Assembly: GCA_015698045.1 (NCBI GenBank)
Contig: BLAL01000239.1
Coordinates: forward strand, 1,798,001-1,862,000
DNA: 64,000 bases
DNA from: Rhizophagus clarus
Taxonomy: Eukaryota; Glomeromycota; Glomeromycetes; Glomerales; Glomeraceae
Direction of reading: 5' to 3'
Shown here piece after piece: positions 34,143 to 44,571 of this stretch (position 1 is the stretch's first letter; the number at the start of each line of letters is the position of its first letter). The position numbers and the translations under genes were made by a program. The notes beneath the pieces were generated by a model. The model saw nothing but the letters and a program-made list of their open reading frames with translations. It ran no database searches and was not told where the DNA came from.

Positions 34143-35948
34143 CTAATCATCATAAAACAAGTCATCATGCAACGTCATTAATTTATTATCACCTCTGAGA
34201 ATTACATCTATTTCCTCCTCCTCTTCAAAAGAGCCTGTTTTCGGGATTTCTGGAACTTCTTCCCTCAATATCTCCTGCGCGTCATGTATAGTAAAACCTC
34301 CTTTTTTTTGAATAAATCCTAATAAAGTATTAATTCGAATTTTATCTAACTGAATAGATTTCAAATTATATAAATTGGTTTAAATAACAGCCACATACCT
34401 TAAATTTCTGATATCGTCATTCTAGAGATTTTTTCCTGCACTCTATGTCAGGGTAGCTAGGATTCAATACTATATCATATATCACTGACGTATAAATATA
34501 GATATTCTGAAATGACTCATCGGTATCAGATATTGTGGAAAATGCGAGTTTTGTTATATTTTCGATTACATTATCGTTATCATCATATAACTTATTATAA
34601 CACTCTTTAACTTGTGGTAAATTTTTCTAGCTCATTATATCTTGTGAGCTTTTTCGTTTATTACCACTTATTGATTATAGACCGAATTCCTTAAAAATAG
34701 CGCTTTTCACTGCTGCAATGTGTACTCCTCTCATATCTTTCATTTTTCACATGAGCTATAAAAGAAAATAAAAAATCCATAATAATAATCAAAAAATTTA
34801 AATTAAACACAACAGTTATGATTACGATTATTAATGATGATAATCACCATAGAATGATGGCATCCTGAAAATGTGTTCGTCCACTCTCTATAGCCTACTT
34901 TACGAAGATAATCAGGATGATGTTGATTTAGCCAATTTTCGAGCTCCAACTTAAAATTTTCAAAGGTAGGCCACATATTGTCTGGAAAGGATTTATTGCA
35001 CACCGAGTTATAACCTTCCTATATTAGTGTGTGATAATAAATAATTGCAATTATGTTGTGATTTGGTGACAGATGGTATAAGAGATAATAGCACCAGGTT
35101 TTCATTAGAAACTTACATTGAAGACCTTTTCGCTTAGGTCAATTTTTTTCTTTTTCTTATTTTGCAACTTAATCTGGTTCTGAATCCATCTGACTTTCTC
35201 AAGCGTCTCTTTATGTAATTCATATAGAGCTCGTATTTGCCTACCTTGTTTTATAAGCATATCCTCGCAATTTTTTCTGCTTTTAGGAGGTTGGACATTG
35301 AACTCCGGTATTTCTTCTGCAGTTGTAGTTGACGAGCTTCCTCTATGCTCAACAGCTGGCGTGGTTGGCCTATTGCGCTGTACATTTTTTCTATTTGTTT
35401 CCAGTACAAGCGTTCCAGAATGTTCATCGCCAGCTGACGTTAATGTATTAACCCAGTAAATTGTATTAGGTGTAATAGATGTAAACTGAAATGAAATGTC
35501 GACAATTTTCGAGTCTGAAAATTATCACTTACTTTGCTTTGATTGTCTGCCGTATGTTTAGAAATATATTCCTTTATCCTTCGAGTGTTATCTAAAAAAT
35601 AAATGATTGATTATGAAAGGTTTATTAACATAATATCTAATAAATCATAATAAATATATATGGATCATTACCTTCTGCTAGTGATGTAGTTTGCGAAGAT
35701 TCTGTTACTACTTCCATTTCTTCTTGATCACTATCTGATCCCTGGTTACTAGTATCTGATTTTTTGGCTGTCTCTTTAGCTTGTGAACTAATAGTTTCTG
35801 ATTCTTTAGCAGGCTCTTTAGCTTGCGAAGTATCTTTCCACTTTACGATTTTTCTTGGTCCTTCTTGTTCATTATTATATTTGTTATTTAATTCCTGAGA
35901 CTGTTTATCTTTGTTAGCTCTAGTGGAATATTTTCGTTTTTTTGGCAT
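34143..35948 (-). pseudogene. Six-exon gene with nuclear localisation signal, inactivated in exon 5
   Basis: Exons 35948-35672, 35591-35533, 35485-35117, 35018-34848, 34755-34399 and 34349-34143 join in phase to 480 codons. The start MPKKRKYSTR holds a classical PKKRK nuclear signal. Then come an acidic Ser-rich linker, a Thr-rich segment (VEHRGSSSTTT), a predicted coiled helix (residues about 200-235) and a C-terminal helical domain with FENFKLELENWLNQHHPDYL and a conserved Trp/Cys-rich stretch. Exon 5 carries about four in-frame stops. At least two fit C-to-T or G-to-A changes of Gln and Trp codons (at the GL*SIS and DIMS*KN positions). The other exons are open. It is probably a nuclear protein of a multi-copy family, host or transposon-borne. 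The function is unknown. Confidence 0.6.
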
Positions 35949-36234
35949 TTTTTTAAAAAAGGTTTGAAACAAATTAGTAAAAAAAGAAAGATATAAATAG
36001 TTAGACTAAAGAAGAGCGAAGAAAAATTTAGTATAAAGTGGAAAAAGGAGCGAACGAAAAAGGATTGAAGAAGAAGCAGATGAAAAAGGATTGAAGAAGA
36101 AGCAGACGAAAAAGGATTGAAGAAGATTTGAATGTAAAATCAGAGATAAAAAAAGTTTAAAAAAAAGGTTGGAAAAGTATCCTATATATAAACTTTTCTA
36201 AAGTTTGATAAACTATTTAGATCAGTAAAACTTG
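35949..36234. repeat. Purine-rich upstream region with GAAAAAGGATTGAAGAAGA repeats
   Basis: At about 36045-36130 a unit of about 30 bases (GAAAAAGGATTGAAGAAGAAG) repeats three times directly upstream of the 34143-35948 gene. A 5' UTR or promoter role is possible. TATATAAACTTT occurs at about 36183. Confidence 0.55.
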
Positions 36235-36591
36235 ATGTGACGCATAAATAATTATAATGCATACTAATTAAATTATTATAGTGACGCGTTATTAATTGTA
36301 ATGCATAATTAAAATATTATAACGATGCATATTAGTTAATTGTACTCAAAATTAAATGGATTAAACAAGAGATAACGACGCATATCAGTTAATTGTACTC
36401 AAAATTAAATGGATTAAACAAGGGATAACGACGCATATTAGTTAATTGTACTCAAAATTAAATGGATTAAATAAGGGATAACGACGTATATTAGTTAATT
36501 GTACTCAAATTAAATAAATTCAAGGGATAACAATGTATATTAGTTAATTGTAAATAAATTTGAGGGATAATGATGCATATTAATTATTTGC
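36235..36591. repeat. Satellite array (about 55 bp unit), left part
   Basis: Units with ACGCATATTAGTTAATTGTA, CTCAAAATTAAATGGATTAAA and CAAGGGATAACG repeat about six times. The array stops at the element starting at 36592 and resumes at 41149. Confidence 0.85.
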
Positions 36592-37140
36592 ACTGGTCAA
36601 AATCAATTCTATCGGGTATATATCAGGGACTTATATATTGGCGGCTAATTGGATAAATATCGGGTATTTTTACATATCGGGTACCCGATTTATTACACTT
36701 CAAAATATGCCTAATTACCAAGACCCCGATATCTAAACTATTGGTCACCGATATATTATTTAATATATATCGGGCACAGTTCTATCTTACACATATCAGG
36801 TACTCGATATGTGATACAAATTTTAATACGTTAGATTTCATATTATATAACGTATTAAGAAATTTTTTAGAGTTTATTTTCTTTATAGATTTTTCTTTTT
36901 AGAAATTTTTAATTCGTTTAATGTAGTTAAAAAATTTTTATTGTCTTATTTGTTGAATGCATTATCAAGTTTATAAATTTTTTATAAAGTGTTTAAAAGT
37001 ATAATTATTATTGTTAATATTTTTATTTTATTACGTATTTTATTACAATAAATTAATAAAAAAGTTACAGTCATTTATAATACAATTTTAAGAAAAGTTT
37101 GCTCAAACTTTTCTTAATCGTGATCACGTTAGAATCAAGA

Positions 37141-37577
37141 GGAACAAGGGAAACTGCAACCTAAAATAAATAAAAGAAATGTTAAAACTGTTTCTTTAAT
37201 ATTCAAAAAATATTCCTCCTTCCCTCCTTACATTTTAAGTCCAGAGTCCAGCAATCTGAAAAAAATAAAGAAAGAAATGTTAGTAACGTTTCTTTAACAT
37301 TAAAAAAAAATCACCACCCTTTCCAACTTACATTCCCAAGTCTGGTTTGTCCAAGAAGACCGGCAACCTAAAAAAAATAAAGAAAGAAACGTTAGTAACG
37401 TTTCTTTAATATTAAAAAAAAATCACCACCCCTTCCAACTTACATTTCCCAAGTCCGGTTCGTCCAAAAAGGCTGGTAACCTAAAAAAATAAAGAAACGT
37501 TAGTAACGTTTCTTTAATATTAAAAAAAATTCTCCCACCCCTTCCAACTTACATTCCAAGTCCGGGAGTCCAGCAAC
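37141..37577 (-). repeat. Micro-exon/intron array 1 (five exons, four introns of 71-76 nt)
   Basis: On the minus strand, exons of 24-37 nt (37553-37577, 37444-37480, 37332-37367, 37232-37255, then 37160 downward) alternate with introns of 72, 76, 76 and 71 nt. Introns start GTAAGTTGGAAGGG (or GTAAGG), contain ACGTTACTAACGTTTC with a perfect TACTAAC branch box inside a palindrome, and end TTTTTTTAG. The introns are more alike than the exons. The signals are those of spliceosomal introns; splicing itself has not been shown. Confidence 0.75.
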
Positions 37578-37609
37578 CTAAAAAAAAAATTAAAAAAAAT
37601 CATGGTTTA

Positions 37610-38260
37610 GAAAACCGTAAAAATAGATTGATCATGATAATCAATGATCGTCAAATTAAATTAAAATGCCGAAACTATTGCATGTAAACGCCAAAAGGTT
37701 TCGGCAGTTTAGCAAAAATGAGTTTGATCATGTATTTTGAAAATGTGAAAGATTATTTCAAGATTTTATATTGTAAATTGATAGATTAGTTCTCTCAATT
37801 TGATCTATGGAAAGATTTTAGTAACATTTTGGAAGAATCAGCGGTATTAGATCTGTCACGCCTAAATGTACCTTTTTTAAAAATTTATTGGAGACATTTC
37901 ATCATTACAATATATTATATAATATATGACGACAAATTGTTTATTTAATTAACACTTTTAACACTTTAATAAAAAAAAAAAATTAATGTTTAAATAAAAG
38001 CAATTTATTATAATAAGCTTTAATTACTTATAATTGAGGTCAAATTTTTTAATTTCAAATTATAAAATAGTAAAAATATTAAAATAATAATTAGATGACT
38101 ATATAAAATATATATATATTTAATAAAAAATAATAATAATAAAAGATAATAAAAAATAAAAAATAAAAATAATAAAAATATAAAAATATAAATAAAAAAT
38201 AAAAATAAAAATAAAATATAAAAAATACAAAATAAAAAAAAAATAAAAATAAAAAAATAT
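37610..38260. other. AT-rich spacer inside the element, no gene seen
   Basis: The part 38100-38260 is almost pure A/T and gives a meaningless aromatic-rich frame on the minus strand. Confidence 0.6.
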
Positions 38261-38263
38261 AAT

Positions 38264-38873
38264 TTACGGATTCCGAGGTCGCCAATGCGCAGTGTTTCTA
38301 CGCTGCCTACGACTGTGGTGGTTCCCTAAAAAATATATATAAATTTAGAACTTAAATAACTTAAATATAAAATTAAAAAAATTCTTAATAATTACCAAGT
38401 CTGTTCCAAAACCTTGTGCGGAACTGCCTATAATATCTTTCTCCTTCCTGGAACCACCTTCCATTTCGCGCACCATTCCTTCATTCACAGAAATTCTAAA
38501 AATGTTAATACTATTAATTTTTTATTTTTTTTTTATTTTTTTTTTTATGATTTATTATTATTTTACTAACATTAAAATTCCTGACCAAGTTTCTCCATTT
38601 TCTTTCTACCTGTTGGCCAGTGAACCTTACGCAGGACCGTCTCTGAATTCTTTGAGCTAGGCTCTCCCAGAATTCAGAGCGGTCCCTCCTGGGTATGTCA
38701 TGGTAGTAGTTGTTCCTTTTCCTTTACATTATTTATTTAATTTTTAGATTAGGAAACGTAAGAGAAAAAAAAACTAGAATATGATCAAAATTATTTATTA
38801 GTTTTCATTTAATTTTTTACCTCCTATATCTTATTAAATATTCAGTTATTGCATCAGTCTAATTTGCGGGCAT
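38264..38873 (-). pseudogene. Myb/SANT-like DNA-binding protein (119 codons, four exons, two stops)
   Basis: Exons 38873-38821, 38715-38571, 38495-38396 and 38325-38264 join in phase to 120 codons. Order: a short helix beginning MPAN*TDAITEYL, then SEFWESLAQRI and RFTGQQVERKWRNLVRNF (second and third helices of a Myb_DNA-bind_4/trihelix-type domain), RYYRQFRTRFWNRL, and an Arg-rich tail. The stops (codon 5 and in exon 3) stand where Trp is expected, which fits TGG to TAG or TGA. It lies inside the 36592-41148 element. The plus-strand relative at 9990-10388 has the same order and intron positions. Likely a DNA-binding accessory protein; this is inference. Confidence 0.65.
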
Positions 38874-38879
38874 TTTAAG

Positions 38880-39647
38880 AAAAAGAATATATAATAAAAA
38901 TAACGATAACAAATTTATTGTAAGAAAAAAAAAAAGATGAAACTTCTTTTTATAAACAATTTTTTATCACCTTGTATTATTATATTAATTACCCTTCAAG
39001 AACATTTACGTAAATTGTTCTAATTTCTCAAATATGTCATGATTGTTATGATTTGTCTTCTTTATATTAATTATAATACAGATACAGATCTACAATACAA
39101 TCAATCACAATGAACAAGTTAAACTCAACCTAAAGTCAATTGTTATGATCGTGATTCCAAAATATCAAGATAAAGGTTTTCTTTTTAATTATATATCAAA
39201 TCTAAAAAAGGTAAAATCTAATAATACAGATACGTAAATAAATAGTGTTTTTTATTTTGGTTTATAATAAGCTTTTGCCAATTATAGACTACAAATAAAA
39301 CAATTACAGATCTACAATACATTACACAAAGATCTTGAGCAAACGAGTTAAACTCGAGTTGAACTCGAGTTTAACTCGAGTTCAAAGCAAACAATTTAAA
39401 TTCAAAATAAAATATCCAAGATTAACAAAAAAGTTGGTAACGTTATAATGAAATCGGTAGTAAAACTTAATTTAATCATCTTTAATTAGGTATAAAAATT
39501 CTGATAAATTTAATAAAATCAGTGATTTTTTAATAATTTTATCAACTCAAGTTAAGCACGAATAGTGAATAATCAAGTTTGTGCTTCTTCGCTAATATTG
39601 ACTTGTGCATTCGATAGGTGACCAATTTTGTGGCTGATGTGGCTGAA
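38880..39647. other. AT-rich stretch inside the element, no gene seen
   Basis: A small palindromic patch ACTCGAGTTGAACTCGAGTT (about 39352-39380) stands out. No ORF is supported. Confidence 0.5.
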
Positions 39648-40066
39648 TATAATATTACCCAAATAACTAATAAAAATTGATAATTTTGTTGATCATGTGA
39701 TTGCACAATCATGATTTAATTATTTATTTATCGTATTTTTTTTTTTTTTTCAAAAACTTTTTCTCTCTTTCTCAAATTTTTACTTTATTGTTTTGTCTAA
39801 AAAATAAAGATAAAGGTATATTTTTTGTTGAAATTTCTTTTCCCATTATTATGTTATTTATAATATTACCCAAATAACCAATAAAAATTGATAATTTTGT
39901 TGATCATGTGATTGCACATTCACGATTTAATTATTTATTTATTGTTTTTTTTTTCAAAACTTTTTTCTCTCTCTCTCAAATTTTTACTTTATTGTTTTTG
40001 TCTAAAAAATAAAGATAAAGGTATATTTTTTGTTGAAATTTCTTTTCCCATTATTATGTTATTCTT
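39648..40066. repeat. 211-bp tandem duplication
   Basis: 39648-39858 and 39859-40066 are close copies, beginning TATAATATTACCCAAATAAC. A third, partial copy covers about 40140-40210. The low divergence suggests a late duplication inside the element. Confidence 0.9.
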
Positions 40067-40199
40067 AACACTCTTATTAATATATTTTTCCAATATATTT
40101 CTTTTCACTAACGTCCTAAACAATGTTCTACTATCGAGTTTTTTACTTTATTGGTTTTTCTAAAAAATAAATACAAAGGTACATTTTTTGTTGAAATTT

Positions 40200-40770
40200 C
40201 TTTTTCCATCCTGTTAACACTCTTACTAATATTTTTTTCTAATGTGTTTCCTCCTACTAACGTTCCTACTAATAATGTTCTACTGTTAAACATTTTTTAT
40301 TCCTTACTTTTACTAACACTTCTACTAACATTAACACTAACATTAATACTTATACTTTATATTTTTTTTTTATTGACGTTTCTTTTCTACTTCTACTAAC
40401 TTTTATACTAACATTAATACTAACACTTTCTAATGTCAAAATTTTTTTATTAACGTTTCTTTTCTTTTGCTAACACTTCTACTAATATTCATACTAACAC
40501 TTTTATTACTAACATTTTACTTTCTTTCAAATTAAATAGATATAATGAAATGAAAACAAGCAAACAAGTGAACATTAATTGTAAATTTATGCAAAGAGTA
40601 GTGAATTTTTTTTATAATATTTTTTGTATAATATTTTTTTTTTATTATCGATTGAAAATATAAATAAAACTTTCAGTAATTACAATTAAATGAATTAAAT
40701 TACTTTTAAATTACAATTGTATTTAAATTATAAATCTACTACTATTAATGCCCCATAAATGCTATACTTT
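40200..40770. repeat. Low-complexity CTAACATT/ACACTT repeats
   Basis: Degenerate short repeats of CTACTAACATTAATACTAAC type over about 300 bases, then AT-rich sequence. No gene. Confidence 0.5.
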
Positions 40771-41148
40771 TCGGCTATCTGATATGTGTGAAAATTATGA
40801 AATTATGCTTATATTTCAAATACAAATAGGATACATATCAGGTATATATAGGATACTTATTAGCACTATCTGATAAGTGTATAATATCTGTCTGATATTT
40901 TTTTAAAATATATTGGGTACCCAATAAATCTATGATATGTAACCGATATTTAACTACCCAATATGTATGAGAAATGTACCCGATATGTATGTTATATGTC
41001 ACCAATTTTTGCATCCAACGGGTACATATCGGGTACCCAATATGTGTAGTATTATTAAATAGCATACACATATTTCACACATATCGGGTACATATCAGGT
41101 AGCCGATATGTACCCGATATGTACCCGATAGCATTGATTTTGACCAGT

Positions 41149-41360
41149 ATTGTAAATAAATTTGAGGGATACAGTAACAATGCACATTAGTTAACTGAAG
41201 ATATCCAATCATAGTAGTAAATGGTATCGATCTCTTTCAATAACTCAAAATTAAATAAATTATTTGAAAATTTAACAATACAAAACAATACAATTAATCG
41301 AGATATAATGATGCATATTTAATTGTTGTACTCAAAAATTAAATAGATCAACAATACAAT
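41149..41360. repeat. Satellite array, right part
   Basis: It resumes the unit of 36235-36591 (AAATAAATTTGAGGGATA, GATGCATATT, CTCAAAAATTAAAT) directly after the right end of the inserted element. Confidence 0.8.
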
Positions 41361-42048
41361 TAAGAAAAGTCTAAAAATATCTGTATTGTTTACTAATAAA
41401 ACTGATCGTCGTCTACTACTAGTAAAGCTGAAATAATAAAATATATATATTACATCGTTTTTTGGTTTTGTTCAGGCAATAAATTCTGTTTTTACTAGTT
41501 TTGTTCAGGCAACAAATTCACTTTCATAAAATTTGGTTCCGTTCACTATTGCTAAAATCACTCAAAATGACCTATAAATGTTCATATTGTTCATGTACTT
41601 TTTCGTTAACTTATGCATTAAAATGACATATTTCAAATAAGCATCAATATTGACGAAGATGAAGAAGTAACCTTTCAATCAAATATGCCACACAAAGAAC
41701 CTGATCTCTGGGATGATGATGATAAAGAAGTATCAAAAGTGCCATATCATGAAGAATCCAGTTTCTGGGATGATGATCTTTCAATGAAAGATGACGAATC
41801 TGAATCGAAAATAATATTAGAACAACCCGTAGAATCTTATGAAAATTTACAAATTTCTGAAGAGTCAGATGAGGAAAGTGGGGAATTTGATGACAACAAT
41901 GAGTCAGATGAGGAAAGTGGTGAATTTGATGATGACGATAATGAGAATAATAAAGTTGACTTAACATACTCGTTATCTATCGATGCTGAAGATTTTTGTG
42001 GGACTACACTAGATGATGCAATAAGAGACAAAACACATCCACCTAACA

Positions 42049-44571
42049 TAGGGTTGGTAAAGTCGGTTCTAGTCCGGTTTTAGTCCTAAGACTTGCAAGT
42101 CCTATCCGATGGACCTACAAACTAAGTCCATATATGATTAGTCCAGGACTTGTGTCCGACCAAGTCCGGTTCTGGACTAGATCCTAAGTCTCAGTCTTAA
42201 ACCAGTTTAACGTATAACATTTATCATAAATTCTGTATTAAAAATATCAAATTTTTTTTTTTTCTATCGTTTTCCTTAAAATTAATACAAAAACATCATA
42301 AAAATAAAAAAAAAACTTCAAAAAAATATACTAAACGTTTTATTTGTATAAATGATGATCATATGTTAATATGTTATACAATGTAATACTAAATACTGCA
42401 TTTAACAAATAAAACACATTTGAATTACTTCAACCGAATTTGTTCACCAATATTATTCTCAATCCAACTTTTTGTACATAACGATGCTCTTGCAGTCTCT
42501 GAACATAAACAATTTCGAACTTTGGTGATTGTATTGCCTGCAACAGAAAATGCTTGTTCACAGGCTACACTTGTGGATTGTATTGCTAAGTAGTCTTTTG
42601 CCATTAGTGAGAGTACCGGAAATTTAGTGGAGTGGGCTTGCCACCAAAGAAGCGCTTCCACGTTTTCATCACATGGCAAAGCTAGATATCTTTCTATTTC
42701 AGCAAAATCAGGGCTAGGTGAGGGTGGTAGTGTTGTTTCAGCAGTTACTCCTATGCGACGTTTTTTTAGTTGACGAAAATATTCTCTTGATGATGTAGAA
42801 GGAAGGGAAGCTTGTGATTGTGGCTTTTGGGAAAGATAGAAGGAAAATTGTTCACGTAAGGTGGCAATAGCATTTGTCATTGGTTCACCTGGTTCAAAAA
42901 GAGAAATTTTATTTCGGGGGTCTAATATTGATGAGATGGTAGTATTATTATCAATAATTAACCAGTATTCTTTAAGTTTTTCATTTATTGAAGCAGCTAA
43001 CATGTATTGTCCGAATCCATCCTCCCTTTCCACACAATACTTTAGATGATCACGAATTTCATTAAAGTAAAATCGAACATCAGCAATAGTTGGGTACAAT
43101 GATCCTGAGAGGTTTTTTGTTGCTCTTTCAAGGGGTTCTAAAATGATCACTGTTTCCTTTGATTAATAATTAAAAAGGATTTAATTTTGTAAGTAGTAAT
43201 AACGAAAAAAAAGAAACTTGTTATTAAAAAAAAAAATATTATTTCATTTTTACCTTTATCTTCGTCCATGCTTCAACATCTGGCATTAATTCACACACAC
43301 TATCATGTTTGGCTGCAAGCATTTTCAATGCCGTTTCCATTCGCTGTAACTTACAAAGCATGTAATAGGTGGAGTTCCACCTCGTTTCTATGTCTATTTC
43401 TGGCCGAAGGTACTCAAGTTTCTCTATAACACATAATTCACGTAATTCATCACATAATAAGACCGAATTTTTAATTTTTGACATTAGTTGTCGCACTTCT
43501 ACTATTTCTTGATCAACTATTTCCATTCCTTGCTTAACTGCAAGGTTAAGTATATGTGCTGAACAACGATAATGGCTGAAGGTAAGATTATTTAATTCTT
43601 TTTCAAATTCTTCTGATAATTTCCGTCCACATACTAACATTGCAGATTCATTATCTGTAGTAAGTGCTAATGCTTTACCTGCTAAGTTGAATTCATTAAG
43701 AACATTAGTGATTGCTGCAGCCATATTGATTCCTGTATGACGAACTTTAAAAGGAATAATATCAAGTAAAAAACGTCGAAGAACCCAATTTTGGTCAATA
43801 TAGTGAATTGTTAGGCCAAGGTATGCTTCGCTACTTATAGTTGATGTCCACATATCAGCAGTGAAGGAAACTTTGCTGGATATTTTTTGTAAATCATAGC
43901 CAATATTAGAACGACGTTCATTAAATTCATCAATAATCATTTCTTTTATTTGATGTCGATCAGGAATTTTGTAACGAGGATCGAAAATATGCATCATTTC
44001 AATAAATTTTTCATTTTCTACAACACTAAAAGGTTGTTGGTTATCAATAATCCAAATAACAACTGCTTTGTCTCGCACCAATTTTTCTTTTGTAGGCCAA
44101 GGGTCTGTACATTTGAAATTTAATGTTGTTTGCTTTCTGACCTTTGGGATTATTATGTTGTGCTTATTTAAAAGATGCCGTTCAATAGTAGTATTACTTG
44201 ACTTAATAGAAAATACGTAATTGCACCTTTTGCATACAGGTACTCCCGGGTGAGCTGGGCTTTTGCAATCTACATAATTCCATAGAGGTGAAGTTTTTCG
44301 AGAACTTTCTTCAGTATGTAATATGTTATCCAAAATGTCATCACTCTCCAAGTCAACAAAATTGAACGCGTCATCTAAACTCATTGTGTAAGTTTGTACA
44401 ACAAAAATTAAAACCGTGTAATATATATACCAAATGTAAAAACCCTTTTTATTGGTTAGGACTCATTTAAGACTAACTCCTTATTAGTCCAAAAAATCGA
44501 ACTTAAAGATCTGCAGACTCAGTCTTAGGACTGAGTCTTTAGGTCTGAAATAAGGACTTTTACCAACCCTA
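42049..44571 (-). mobile_element. Apparently intact autonomous hAT transposon (2,523 bp)
   Basis: Ends TAGGGTTGGTAAAGTC and, inverted, TAGGGTTGGTAAAAGTCC. A perfect 8-bp target duplication ACCTAACA lies at 42041-42048 and 44572-44579. Both subterminal regions are rich in AGTCC/GGACT motifs, likely transposase-binding sites. It contains one uninterrupted transposase gene on the minus strand and is inserted in a Plavaka-type gene in the opposite orientation. Confidence 0.95.
42425..44384 (-). CDS. hAT transposase (BED finger, RNase H-like core, dimerisation domain), one intron
   Basis: Exons 44384-43254 and 43156-42425 join in phase to 620 residues across a 97-bp intron (donor GTAAAA). A BED zinc finger lies at residues about 35-75 (Trp35, C51-x2-C54, H70-x4-H75). 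The catalytic core has FTADMWTS (Asp about 177), LTTDNESAML (Asp about 244) and RCSAHILNLAV (Cys-x2-His). LDPRNK and the C-terminal dimerisation motif (LLWWQAHSTKFPVLSLMAKD through FSVAGN) lie at about 455-600. The length is normal for the family. hAT transposases excise and insert DNA with 8-bp duplications. No lesion was found. Confidence 0.93.

Larger units (their letters stand above)
36592..41148. mobile_element. 4.6-kb terminal-inverted-repeat element inserted in the satellite
   Basis: Both ends read ACTGGTCAAAATCAAT-x-CTATCGGGTA inward. Aligning the flanks to intact satellite units suggests a diverged target duplication of about 5 bp (TTTGC / ATTGT). Subterminal regions (36605-36830 and 40770-41147) are packed with ATATCGGGTACCCGATAT-like palindromes. 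Inside are an array of intron-like units, a Myb/SANT-like gene and a 211-bp tandem duplication. No transposase was recognised, so it is either non-autonomous or of an undescribed type. PIF/Harbinger elements also carry Myb-like proteins, but their 3-bp duplication is not seen here. Confidence 0.7.

Noticed and set aside
38091-38285. 64-codon Phe/Tyr-rich minus-strand ORF
   Set aside because: Product of near-pure A/T sequence.
36592-41148. PIF/Harbinger assignment on the basis of the Myb/SANT gene
   Set aside because: No Harbinger transposase and no 3-bp TWA duplication; the superfamily was left open.
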